Assembly: GCA_900074885.1 (NCBI GenBank)
Contig: FJUW01000004.1
Coordinates: 310,001 to 374,000 of the forward strand
Origin: Rhynchosporium graminicola
Taxonomy: Eukaryota > Ascomycota > Leotiomycetes > Helotiales > Ploettnerulaceae
Reading direction: 5' to 3'
DNA: 64,000 nucleotides
Part shown: piece after piece, positions 12,744 through 22,355 of the stretch
Position numbering within the stretch: position 1 is the stretch's first letter
Layout of the letters: the number at the start of each line of letters is the position of its first letter
Notes under the pieces: generated by a model
What the model saw: the letters and a program-made list of their open reading frames with translations, nothing else
The model's database searches: none
What the model was told of the DNA's origin: nothing
Position numbers and translations under genes: made by a program

Positions 12744-12945
12744 TATAATAGCGCATAGTATACGTGGCAGATACGGGCCAGTATCGGTGCCTTAGGCATA
12801 CTCTCCTTATATATATAGAAGGTGCAGACTCCTTCAGAGCTCTATATCTTTCTGTTTCCTTCGTACTAGACCATATAAGATCGCTCTTAGCCTCCCTACT
12901 TGTTTATTCTTGCTTGTATACCGCCTTAAGTCTTATGTCGTTACA
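12744..12945 (+). repeat. Right LTR of the palindromic element
   Basis: This is the best-preserved of three copies and ends CTTATGTCGTTACA. Its inner and outer ends match the central LTR. About 100 bp next to the TGTAACG end is nearly the same as the Gypsy LTR. Confidence 0.8.
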
Positions 12946-14736
12946 TAAAGTTAAGATTAGAGAGATTATACTTATATAGACCTAGGAAGGAGTTTTTACT
13001 TAGGCCTTATCGTTTCCCTTTAGTATTAGTCCAGATTCGGAGAGTATATTCTCTATTACTTCCTTAGTTACTCTTTTCTCTTCCGGAAATTCGTCGATTA
13101 ATTGAACTTTAAGCGGGTTAAGGTAGTCTAGCTTAATATTACTAAGCTATCTATAGCTATAATACCTAACGGGTTCTCCAGTCGAGGTAGTAAGGCATTT
13201 TAGTACAGCGAGAGTACTAGCTTATACCGGGGTAGAGGTATATACATATAGTGTAAGAGTAGTTTATCGAGGGGCTAAGCTTAGGAACTAATAAGAAGTA
13301 GAACTAGTAGTAGTCGTAGTAGTAATAGTAGGCTTATAGTACTATATTAGAGTAGTAGCTTTCTCGGGATAAGTATATTCTAAGTTATAATAATACTTAG
13401 TATTAAAAGAAAGTAAGGATCTAACTATAGAAGTATAGTCCTTATTCTACGTTAGTTTAATAATAAGAGTTAAAGCGCGTAAGGATAGTATAATCTTATC
13501 TTATATATAGAAGAACTACTCCTTCTTTTTAACTTTACTTTAAATAGTAGCGCTTTAAAATCGATTACGAAACTCAGCGAAAGTCTTATAGGTATAGCTA
13601 AGCTATTATATCTTTAGGCAATAGAAAGCATTATAATAGTTATCCTCCTCTAAACTAGTAAGAAAGTTCTCCTCTAATAAGGAGATTATTTTATCGCTAG
13701 TCTTAAACTTATTAGCTAAGTACTAAAGCGTAAGATACTCTTTAGCTAATCTAGTAACTAGTCCTTATACGAGAACGCGCTAGGAGAAGTCCGTAGAGTA
13801 GTAGTCAGCGTTTATAGCTAGCTAGTCTCGTATCGATACTCTCTATTAGAGGAAGATAAGGTCTGATCTATTATCTAAGGGTAAGATCTTCTTAGTAAGA
13901 TAAGACTTCCTAGGGCGTAACTCTACCGATTTAGCGCTAGGAGAGGGAGATAGTTTATTAGGAATAATATCCTCTCTTTTAGTACTACGTATCAGAATAG
14001 AGTTTATTAGCTTAATAAACTCTAGAATATATAGAGATTATAGTATTAGTTCTAGTAAGAGAGTCGAAGATAAGCGAGGAACCCTTATAAAAAACTTATC
14101 TTATATAGAGATTAGTTTATCTATAGTATCTTCTAGAGAGTTATTCTTTTCCTTCTAGTCTACTAATTATTATAAGAGAGAATAGATTAGGTTCGAGTTA
14201 CTTATAGTAGTAGGAGTACTTAGCGATTATACTCCTAGTAAATTTCGCTTTTATTTTCCTTTCTCTCTTAGTTAATACTTCTTTAATAAGGTATTAATAT
14301 TCTCTAATATAAGAGATATTTAGAGTAAGGAAGGGTATAACGGATTAGGTTCGAAGGTAGAGTAAGAGGGATCGTATTAAGGTCCCCTAGAACTAGAGAA
14401 GTCTCTAGTTTATTAGTTAAGAGCTATAATAATAGCTTAAAAAAAGTATATTAGAGCTATTTCAGTAGCGATATATAAAAGCTAAAGTTCCGAGGTATTT
14501 ATTATATCTTCTTTAAAATCTATCTATAATTCCTTTATACTAAGGGAGTTATTAAAGGAGTATTAGCGAAAGCCTCCTCTATTATACTATTTATGATAAG
14601 CTGAATTAAACCCTAATTCATAGCTATCCGAGAGATCTCTAGTATCTCGGCTATATGCGAGTAGTTATCGAATAACTAACTTAGTAGTAAGATATTATAG
14701 TAAGCTATCTCCGGCTATCTTAATCTTTTTATTTAA
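12946..14736 (-). pseudogene. 5' internal (gag) region of the Gypsy element, decayed
   Basis: In a minus-strand Gypsy element whose 5' LTR is at 14737-15004, this 1.8 kb occupies the gag position. It is stop-dense in all frames, and I could not identify capsid or zinc-knuckle residues. The leader next to the LTR (AAATAAAAAGATTAAGATAG) resembles the leader of the small LTR elements at 10941. Confidence 0.45.
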
Positions 14737-15004
14737 TATAATAATATAAGACTCGAGGCAGTATATAAGTAAGAATAAATAAGTAGGAAGGCTAAGAGTA
14801 GTCTTATATAGTCTACTACGAAGGAAACAAAAAGATAAGGAAGGAAGAAGAAGAGAGATAGAGTATAAGGTACCTTATATATATATACTAGTACTAGTCT
14901 GATACTATATCGAGTCGGATATTAGTTCTGCCGGAATACTTATGAACTTGGGCCTTAGTATCTATCCTTCTCCTCATGTGATATTCCGGTGAGCTGTCGT
15001 CATA
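14737..15004 (-). repeat. Right (5') LTR of the Gypsy element
   Basis: This 268-bp direct repeat matches 2179-2447 and is followed directly by the CTACC target duplication (15005-15009). Confidence 0.85.
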
Positions 15005-15009
15005 CTACC

Positions 15010-15230
15010 TCTCCTTTCAGGTAAGCGTATACTACCTTAAGCTGCCTTTAATTTAGCTCTATAAATTAACTATCGAAGAGAGTCTTCTTTTACGTCGAAT
15101 ATACGGGCTGCATTCCTTAGTAGCTCTGAGAGGTTATCGAGAGCCTATTGTTTTGCCTCTTAGAATACTTCAAAGTACTCAGATTTAGTAGTATATTTAC
15201 TAAAAAAATATTTTGAATAAGGCATAGGTA
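15010..15230 (-). pseudogene. pogo-type transposase remnant, N-terminal helix-turn-helix
   Basis: The minus strand reads ALDNLSELLRNAARIFDVKE, then SLR, then RAKLKAA, then GSIRLPERRG, ending at the Gypsy target site. This has the pattern of the psq/CENP-B helix-turn-helix that opens pogo transposases. It shows that the Gypsy element landed inside the transposase ORF, just after its DNA-binding start. Stops replace two expected codons. Confidence 0.65.
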
Positions 15231-15325
15231 TTTTAGGATTTTTCAATATTATTATATATTATTCATATTATTATAAAGATATAAAAGAGGTAGAATTTAG
15301 TGGGAAAAGACTCCCTCGGCTATCT

Positions 15326-15408
15326 GAGCTGTGACAGTTTTACTTGCCTATAACATTCGCTTTCCCCGACAGTAAGCGAGCCCCGAGCGAAACTAGAGGT
15401 GGACCGGC
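15326..15408 (-). repeat. Right terminal inverted repeat of the pogo-like element
   Basis: This is the inverted partner of 151-233. The TA at 15409-15410 is the right copy of the target duplication. Confidence 0.9.
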
Positions 15409-15410
15409 TA

Positions 15411-16354
15411 TTATATTATGGCATTATTGAACTGACTGACTGGCTGCCTCGGGATGAAAAGCCACTGGGCACGGAGAGATAACCAACCGACTATAGGTAA
15501 GTACCTCCTATGAGTATGAAAACGCTTCTGGTCAGAGGTCACGCGATAGGGCACAGCAGCTCACGCCCAGGCCGCCGTTAGGGACCTGGGCATAACGAAG
15601 TAAGGTAAGTCAGTGGGCATCTAGCCTGTACTTTTAGGCTTGCGTAGCGCTAGAGATCATTGGAAGGCGCTATGAGAAACGCGGAGGCTTCTGTAAGTGA
15701 CCGCTAGACCGCCTGATCCATTGGCCGTTGGAGTAGTCTACTCACTACCTATGGTACCTTAGTAGGGATAGGTACCTAGATATGTTCCCAAGGTACAAAG
15801 GTAGATACGGTGGGTAACGGACGAGATACAAGTAAGTACCATATTAGTCGCAATAGTGAGTGCTGCCAGCCAGCCTGCCCACATTTGACTTTTCCCATCT
15901 ATATTGAGATTGCTAGGAGGTGCCTACGGAGGAAGTAATTTACCTAATGCCAGCTGGCAGGGCAGGCTTGCCTTGCTACTATGCCATACATGACCGCGCA
16001 TGTCTATCTTTATATCTCCTAGTATTCACTTTAAAATCTCCTGAATCTCGGCATCACGTCAACTGCGAACCTCAAAGTTGTGCTTAGTTGCAACTCTTTT
16101 CGTACTGCCTCTTAGTAACGCCCTTTAAGTCGAAATCAAAATCCGCTCTTACCCTCCTTGGCCCTACTGCCTCCTCGGACATTTGCCGGGCTATTCTGGG
16201 CTCCAACACCAGCGCTACGGTTTTTTTTATCTAGTGTTGACGGTGTACATATCTGCGTACGTTCTATCGCATCTCGCGATTGCCACAGCCGCAGCCTTTT
16301 GCTCTCTGGCAATCCTGTATTTGAGCGCTCCTATTTACCAGTGTTCACGGGAAG
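15411..16354. other. Spacer between transposon block and first intact gene
   Basis: Base composition returns to normal at once after the inverted repeat. The stretch has several GGTACCT/GTAGGTA-like words and, from about 16100, pyrimidine-rich sequence suited to a promoter and 5' leader of the next gene. I see no ATG-started ORF with protein-like content and no RNA gene. Confidence 0.5.
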
Positions 16355-19141
16355 ATGCGTTCACAAACAAACCGCGGTGCGACAACGTCTATGGCGTACC
16401 CGACAATTCCCCTCCCGGCCTCGCCCACCCTCACGAATCCCGACATGATTCTACCTTATGGCGAGTACGATTCCACTACCTCTCCACCTCGCGGCAAGTA
16501 TAATTCAGAGTCAGCGGGCGGAGATTGGGACGACATCAGACAAACCGATATGCATTTCTCAATTGGTCCCCCACAAGTCCATATGGGTCTTATGACACCA
16601 ACGACACCTATTATATATGGAAACGGAACTATGTTGAGTGATATTGGAGAAGTCACAGAGGCCGAGAGTACAATTGGGCGATGTAAGTTGCCAGGGCCTG
16701 CAGAGCGCAGAATGCTCAAGCAGCAGCAACAGCAGAAATTGCATCAAGCTTCAGGGAATCGTACGCCCCTAGGTTCGAGCCCAACAATCGGTTATGCGGC
16801 GGTAATGAAGCGAGCGAAAACTGGCAATCACCAGAGAAAGATGTCGATCGAATCCACTAGCACGATCAAGTCGGAGGGACAGTCTGCCGAAATTTTCAAG
16901 GACTTCGACGATGGTGTCAGTGTAGATGATAGCGTGTTTCAAGGGGACGATGAGGAGAGCGTTGCAGACTCACATAGCGAGCAAGTGATTGCATCGGAGA
17001 CGCAAAGACTTGCTCCGAGTGAACACGGCCCTGGATATGAGGACGATCGAAATTCCAGCGCTGCTCTGAGCAGGAGAGCTGAACAGATTCTTTTGAATGC
17101 AAAGAAGAGACTAAACGTGGGTTCAAAGCTCCAATGTATCGTGGTACATGCTAATAATTCGATAAAGAATATGGAAGGTAACCTGAACCGCGCCCGAAAC
17201 TCCTTACATACAACTCCCACTGGGTCCTTGTCATCAATCAATAGCAGCAGCCCATTGAATCGATCAACACCATCTCCGCATAGCGAAAGTGCAGTAAAAT
17301 TACTGGGTGTACCGCCCTCGAAACAGAGACAAGTACATGCTTCCGCCGCGACACCCCCACCGGCCCCAAGGCATGCAAGAGTTGGCAGCGAAAATTCCGG
17401 TTTGACACCGCAGCGAGTGGCGCCCTTTCCGATCCCATTCCCAGTTCGATCAGCAAGCGCAGCAGCACGATACGTGAGAAATGATGGGAGCAAACGGTCA
17501 CCACCGTTCGTAAAAGCTCCCGAGACACCACGGGAGGACACTCGGGTGATGTCTCACTCTAGATATCCTACGGCCATGAATATAGCTTCCCCTACTCATA
17601 CTATACTGGAACCATTAAGTGAGAACGATGTTCCGGACTTCGACGCAGACAGAGCGAGCATCAGATCCAGCGTAGATGGATGTCTAAGTCTTGACGGCGG
17701 ACATCGCTTGACGCGATCCACATCTACGATGCAAATGAGTGATCTCAAGGATCAAATGTCCGACTTAAAGGGAAGATTATCTGTTTTGCGGGATCGGGCT
17801 CGGGATGATACCATGAAACGACGGAGTTTGCAAAGCCTCAGAACGCCTAGTCCCTTTACAGCTGCTGAACAGTGGTATACCTCTTCGCAAAACTACGGCG
17901 AACCGCTCAGTGCTGATGCAGGGGTTGCGTCCCCTCCATGGAAAGGTTCACAAAATGGCGACGAGGAGGCGAAGCTAGAAGAAACCTTCCACGCGATGAC
18001 GACAGACACGCTCGAGTATACAGAAAGTGATATTACTAGCGTGTACGAAGATGTTGATGAGCATCTTCCCGCTGAAGAGATCAATAGCCATGAGCTTCAA
18101 GTTTCCGAAGAGGTAGAGACTTACGACAACACTGAACCCCAACGGGAAGATGAGGATGTGGAAGAGTATTTCGAAGACGAATACAATGAGGAGATTGTTG
18201 ACCGTGAGGAGGACGACGACTATGAAAGCGACGTTTCTCTCTATCATGATTCTCTTTCCACCCCGATTTCGCACGAGGACCGTGAGGATGCATTCGACTA
18301 CGAGCATTTCTTCCTGCATAGCGCCATGGGCACCATCAGCCAGCAAAGATTAGAGCGCAGAGCCAGTTTCAGCTCCGAGGACTCTGTTGAGACTGTACAA
18401 GGACTGTCGGGACCAAGCGCAAATGCTCCAACAAGGAGAGAAGTAAGTCATCGGAGATCTGAGAGTACCGATTCCGTATCTTCAGTTGATACATTCGAAA
18501 CCGCCACGGAAGGCCGTGAGCCTAACAATGAAGATGAGAACAAAGGGCGTGATGCTTTCGCTGTTCAACAAATAGCGAAAGTTCTGTCAGCTCGCTCTCA
18601 CATATCTACATCACTTGCAGCAAAACGATCAACGTTTGGTTCAGATATGAAAAGTTTCCAGCTAGACGATGCACAATCTTCCCCAGCTCACTCCAGAAGA
18701 CCAAGTTCAACAGGCCACGATCATGCTCAAAGGAACAGGACTAACATCCATCGGCCCTCAGTCAACTCCTTTGAATCCTTCTCCTCCAACGGAACAACTC
18801 GCAGCTTCCCCTTGGTCAGTAAGCCTATGTTTCACGCCCAGCAACACAATGCATCTAGCAGGCCAAATTTTCATTTCGCGAGCAAAGAAATCGAGCCCTC
18901 GCTTAGAAGCGACTCGGTAACGTTGACTGATTCCTCGAATGGCGGCGAGCGATCACAGACAAGCCCTGTGCATATGCTTGCGCGAGATGACCAGATTCTT
19001 GTTGAAAGATTGGTGGCTAGTCTCGGTCAATGCGTATTAGGATTGCAGGAATCAGGACGAGCGAGTTACGAGAGTAGAGTTTTCAGGAGGAGGCTGGATG
19101 CTGCAAGAAAGGTTTTGGAGGGGGATGAGCCCCTCCTTTAA
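16355..19141 (+). CDS. Large acidic, mostly disordered protein of unknown function
   Basis: A single uninterrupted exon of 928 codons. The product is rich in Ser, Thr, Pro, Asp and Glu. A glutamine run occurs near residue 125, Ser/Pro-rich stretches at about 280-440, a short Met/Leu/Arg-rich possible coiled coil at about 450-490 (DLKDQMSDLKGRLSVLRDRA), and a strongly acidic region at about 550-630. The last 50 residues look folded and amphipathic (ILVERLVASLGQCVLGLQES, then RVFRRRLDAARKVL). No catalytic motif, signal peptide or membrane segment is visible. This pattern suggests a regulatory or scaffold protein, possibly phosphorylated. I do not recognise a named family. The start is the first ATG of the open frame, after a pyrimidine-rich leader. 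Confidence 0.85.
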   Translation: MRSQTNRGATTSMAYPTIPLPASPTLTNPDMILPYGEYDSTTSPPRGKYNSESAGGDWDDIRQTDMHFSIGPPQVHMGLMTPTTPIIYGNGTMLSDIGEVTEAESTIGRCKLPGPAERRMLKQQQQQKLHQASGNRTPLGSSPTIGYAAVMKRAKTGNHQRKMSIESTSTIKSEGQSAEIFKDFDDGVSVDDSVFQGDDEESVADSHSEQVIASETQRLAPSEHGPGYEDDRNSSAALSRRAEQILLNAKKRLNVGSKLQCIVVHANNSIKNMEGNLNRARNSLHTTPTGSLSSINSSSPLNRSTPSPHSESAVKLLGVPPSKQRQVHASAATPPPAPRHARVGSENSGLTPQRVAPFPIPFPVRSASAAARYVRNDGSKRSPPFVKAPETPREDTRVMSHSRYPTAMNIASPTHTILEPLSENDVPDFDADRASIRSSVDGCLSLDGGHRLTRSTSTMQMSDLKDQMSDLKGRLSVLRDRARDDTMKRRSLQSLRTPSPFTAAEQWYTSSQNYGEPLSADAGVASPPWKGSQNGDEEAKLEETFHAMTTDTLEYTESDITSVYEDVDEHLPAEEINSHELQVSEEVETYDNTEPQREDEDVEEYFEDEYNEEIVDREEDDDYESDVSLYHDSLSTPISHEDREDAFDYEHFFLHSAMGTISQQRLERRASFSSEDSVETVQGLSGPSANAPTRREVSHRRSESTDSVSSVDTFETATEGREPNNEDENKGRDAFAVQQIAKVLSARSHISTSLAAKRSTFGSDMKSFQLDDAQSSPAHSRRPSSTGHDHAQRNRTNIHRPSVNSFESFSSNGTTRSFPLVSKPMFHAQQHNASSRPNFHFASKEIEPSLRSDSVTLTDSSNGGERSQTSPVHMLARDDQILVERLVASLGQCVLGLQESGRASYESRVFRRRLDAARKVLEGDEPLL

Positions 19142-20091
19142 GGAACTCTCGTCGACAACATGCATATCATCTTCTACGACACAAAGGACACTATTCGACA
19201 TCTATACCTACGCATTTTGGGATCGTCCGAAGGGAGACGGCATCTATTTCGCTTGCTTTCATTTGTTTAGCGGGCCTTTGAGGCAGAGCGCAATATTGGC
19301 TGTCAACGGCGCACTCGATTTGATGTTTCCTATGTTTTACCATACCCTAATGTGTTTCTCGGGAACGATCTATTGACGCATGTATTAATCCACTTGTTTG
19401 GGAGTGGAGATGGGCGTATGATGAGTTTGGGCCAGGTAGGTTTTTTTTTGATGCTATTTGATACCCAATTTGATTTGTTGTCTATATTACATAATTAAAT
19501 AGCCGACATCGATGTTGCATTTGGCGTCATCGTGGGGATGAGCATTACCGAATTTATTAATATATGAGAGATCAAGGGAGCTGGGGGCACTGGAGAAGCA
19601 TAATGTTAATGTTGATAAAGAGCACAGAGCACGTACCTAGCTAGACGTTAAGAGGACTACCTGCTTGCATGGTGATTGGTTGGAGAAACTTGAAGTAGGG
19701 AGGTGGGAGGGTGTCAATCGGTCGTGTGAGACCCGAAAGCAAGGGAGCTGGAATGTAGATGAATATCAAATATCATGATATGTGCTTGCACGCATTCGCT
19801 TAGCTACTGTGAATCAATGTAATTGTGAGGGTTGAGTGTTTAAACAATACGGAGTGATAGCTGAAGTCCTTGGCCAAAAAGCCCAGGCTGTCCACGATAT
19901 CGACGACACTTCTGTCGGAAATGCTGAGTGTTTAGACCAGAGCCAAGCTCTCTGCGATACAAATAAGATGACAGCTAGAGAGCACAAAACTGTGCGTCGC
20001 ATATTATGGAGCTTTTATTTGCAATCCTTTCATGTAGCTTACAGCCTTGGATTCTGCTACTTCCAAATTCCACGATCATGAAAACTGTGTA
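19142..20091. other. Spacer between two convergent genes
   Basis: This holds the 3' regions of the 928-aa gene and of TRS65. Short T-runs occur near 19441. The short ORFs have no protein-like pattern. I see nothing else. Confidence 0.5.
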
Positions 20092-21992
20092 TCATATCCC
20101 CTGATCCACCAAAGGCTTAACAACAATACTCGGCAAATCCCTAATATCAACATGTTCCTGCGTCCCCAAGTCAACAACCCTTACAGCTTCTACCCCCACA
20201 ACCCCAACTTTCAACGGCATGAACTTCAGCTCAACCTGGTAACACGCACTCGGGCTCAAAGGACCAACCCTCGTATCGGTACTCAAACACACGATCTCAG
20301 TCTCCTGAACAGCGGAATTCCTCTGCATAGCGAAAATGATGTTCTCATCTACGACGGCATCGGCTATCTTGGGGTCTTTATGAGATCCGCCGTAGCCGGT
20401 GGAAGGAGGTCGCGTGATTTTTGCCTCGTTGCGGCGCCGTTTGGGGAGGACGACAAGTGCGAGTTTTCGCGGGCGGGAGGACCGGTTTACGATGAATACG
20501 GACCAGGTAAAGGGGATACCGTGGTATATTGGGGAGGAGGAGGGAGGCCCCGTGAAGGTCATTGTGACGCCGAAGTCGGGGATGGATGTGTTGCGTGAGT
20601 GGCGGGTTGTGATGTCTACTAAGGGGAGGGCGTCTGGGCGGGAGACGGCAAGAGACGATACTGTTGGCGTTTCGAGGGAGGAGCCGATTGACAACTGAGC
20701 TGGTCGGTGGGGGCGTACGATGGGTTGAGTGGGATTTCCAAAGCCGGGGTTTACGGGGGGTGTGAAGTCTAAGGTGGTGGTCCAGTGCATAAATATGATG
20801 GGTTTGCAGACGTCGGAGAGGTTGGCGGTGGCTTGGATGGAGATCTCGAGACTTCGGATCTGGGAGCGGTTGGTCGCGTCTAGGTCGTCTGGGTAGAGGC
20901 GGTAGAGAAACGTGATGTCATCTTGTGGGAGGGACTTTATGGGTAGGGTCATGCCGGATACGGCGTTTAGGTCTTCGACGTTTCCGCCGGTGATCTTGAG
21001 ATCGACTTTTGTGAGTATTACTTCGCAATTGGCGAATGGAGTCACATCTACGTCGACAGACGCTATTACTGTTGGATTGCTGGGCGTGGTGGCTGGTCTG
21101 GAATACCGCACTCGGGCATTGATGGCTGGGACAACTTTTATTGATTGCCGTGAAATGTTCTTGAGGGGGTGCATCATGTCCCTCACGGCCTGAGCTGTTG
21201 GAGCTACTCGGGACACTCTTTGGGCAGATAGACGTGGAACAACACCACCCATTGCTGGATCATCACTAAAAGCCTATTCTGTGTGAGCGCTGAGGAGATA
21301 TCGGGATTGAATATGACATACCTCTAATAAATTGATGCCAGAAGGAACCTGACTAGGTAGGTATTCTTCCCTAAGAAGAGAGTTCTCTACCTGCTCTACA
21401 GGTTTTAGATTCGCTGTTGCGGAGAAAACTATAGATGGATTCTGTAGCCGGAGTCTGGGTCTGATTAAGAAAGCAGACATTCTCCATACGATCAATATAT
21501 GACCTTCTCCAGCACTTGGATCCGTTTCATCTGGCCCCTGAACCACGATCAATGGATCTTCACTATCCATAACTGAGCCATTGTATATAACTTCCTGTCC
21601 AGACGGGCTAGTACTGCCATCTATCCTAGCATTGACAACTTGTGCTTCAAGATTTATCACTAGCCGTCCCAGGTAGGATCGCAACGTTCTTTCATCGATA
21701 TATGGAGTTTTTAGAACAACATATACATTGACCGTCTCATCTAGGATCTATGAATGAGTAAGATATATGACTTTGCAAGTGAGAGGGAGCACTTACCAAA
21801 GAATAGTAATTGCCTCTGCGGAATTAAAGCTAGAGGGGAATCATTTCCCTCATCCAGTCGTTCCACTGAACCGGCCAATGCCTCCTCGATATTGAGATCG
21901 CTTGCTGCTGGGATTATAGTGTCCAAGACAGAGCTATTGACAAATTCCAGACTTCCTCGAGGTCGGGCCTCTTCATTCTCGAACTCCTCCAT
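20092..21992 (-). CDS. TRS65: TRAPP complex subunit Trs65
   Basis: Three exons join in frame: 21992-21797, 21740-21322 and 21273-20092, giving 598 aa. The introns are 56 and 48 bp, with GTAAGT and GTATGT donors. The product matches the Trs65 family (yeast protein 560 aa), a TRAPPII-specific subunit that helps activate Rab GTPases at the late Golgi. The N-terminal part carries VNVYVVLKTPYIDERTLRSY. The C-terminal third is Ig-like beta-rich sequence with HGIPFTWSVFIVNRS and ends in a conserved-looking VDIRDLPSIVVKPL. There is no catalytic motif, as expected for a structural subunit. It is divergent from PRP40, sharing about 360 bp of upstream DNA. Confidence 0.88.
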
Positions 21993-22355
21993 GGTATTGT
22001 CGTCGCACAGTCAGCACGTGTCAATGGCTAGCACCGCATGAATTGACTTGTTGAAAAGTGTATGGACTTTCCGTGGAAATTGATAGCTTGCAGAGATTGT
22101 GAAAAGTCCCAGGTTTATATCTTCAGCGCAATTGATGGACGTAAATGGCGTCACTGATTATCTGGAAGTCAACAAGGTGATTGAAGGTTGGGCGGATTAA
22201 AGTGGTGCCGAACAGCTCAAGCTCCGGATGTGCGCTATCGAAATGTGAACCAAGTGACCCGGGTAACCTGCTTCTTCCCAAAACCCAACTCGAAACCCTC
22301 ACAATCAACAGCACGCACAATTCTGCAGGATCGCAGCATTGCAACAGTCTTCGCC

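Larger units (their letters stand above)
9173..12945. repeat. Large palindrome of two inverted gag-only LTR elements around one LTR
   Basis: The segment 9284-10738 is an inverted, diverged copy of 10941-12743; paired positions add up to about 21,670 over the whole length. Between the arms lies one 202-bp LTR (10739-10940). A second full LTR closes the right arm (12744-12945) and a truncated one (about 9173-9283) closes the left arm. Both arms start at the central LTR with the same leader (AAATAGAAAGATTAAGACTA). The left arm lacks about 345 bp found near the end of the right arm, where a zinc knuckle is encoded. The arms diverged mostly by transitions. The block sits inside the Gypsy element between the gag and pol regions. 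Confidence 0.8.
2179..15004 (-). mobile_element. Ty3/Gypsy LTR retrotransposon, RIP-degraded, with nested insertions
   Basis: Two direct repeats (2179-2447 and 14737-15004) form the LTRs. A perfect 5-bp duplication CTACC lies immediately outside (2174-2178 and 15005-15009). The coding strand is minus, since reverse transcriptase and RNase H motifs read leftward; the right LTR is therefore the 5' LTR. The LTRs begin TGTAAC/TATAAT and end in TA, consistent with a TG...CA terminus whose CA mutated to TA. The internal region is interrupted by a Tc1-like element (6450-7722) and by an inverted pair of small LTR elements (9173-12945). The 12.8-kb length is explained by these insertions. No intact ORF remains. 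Confidence 0.85.
151..15408 (-). mobile_element. pogo/Fot1-like DNA transposon, split by a Gypsy element
   Basis: The ends are near-perfect inverted repeats of 83 bp (151-233 and 15326-15408) starting GCCGGTCCACCTCC, with a TA dinucleotide outside each end (149-150, 15409-15410), as expected for the Tc1/mariner/pogo superfamily. Without the 12.8-kb Gypsy insertion the element is about 2.4 kb. Remnants of a pogo-type transposase lie on the minus strand on both sides of the insertion: a helix-turn-helix N-terminus at the right and the DDE catalytic part at the left. The element is inactive: many codons are now stops, mainly TAG where tryptophan or glutamine is expected. The TIRs themselves are GC-normal and well conserved. 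Confidence 0.85.

Noticed and set aside
12764..12979. 71-codon ORF over the right LTR
   Set aside because: It lies within the LTR sequence of a repeated element and is explained by it.
16158..16448. Upstream ORFs overlapping the start of the 928-aa gene
   Set aside because: They start at TTG rather than ATG and have no protein-like pattern.
17975..18346. Long antisense ORFs opposite the acidic protein gene
   Set aside because: They mirror the GAG/GAT-rich coding strand of the real gene; no independent support.
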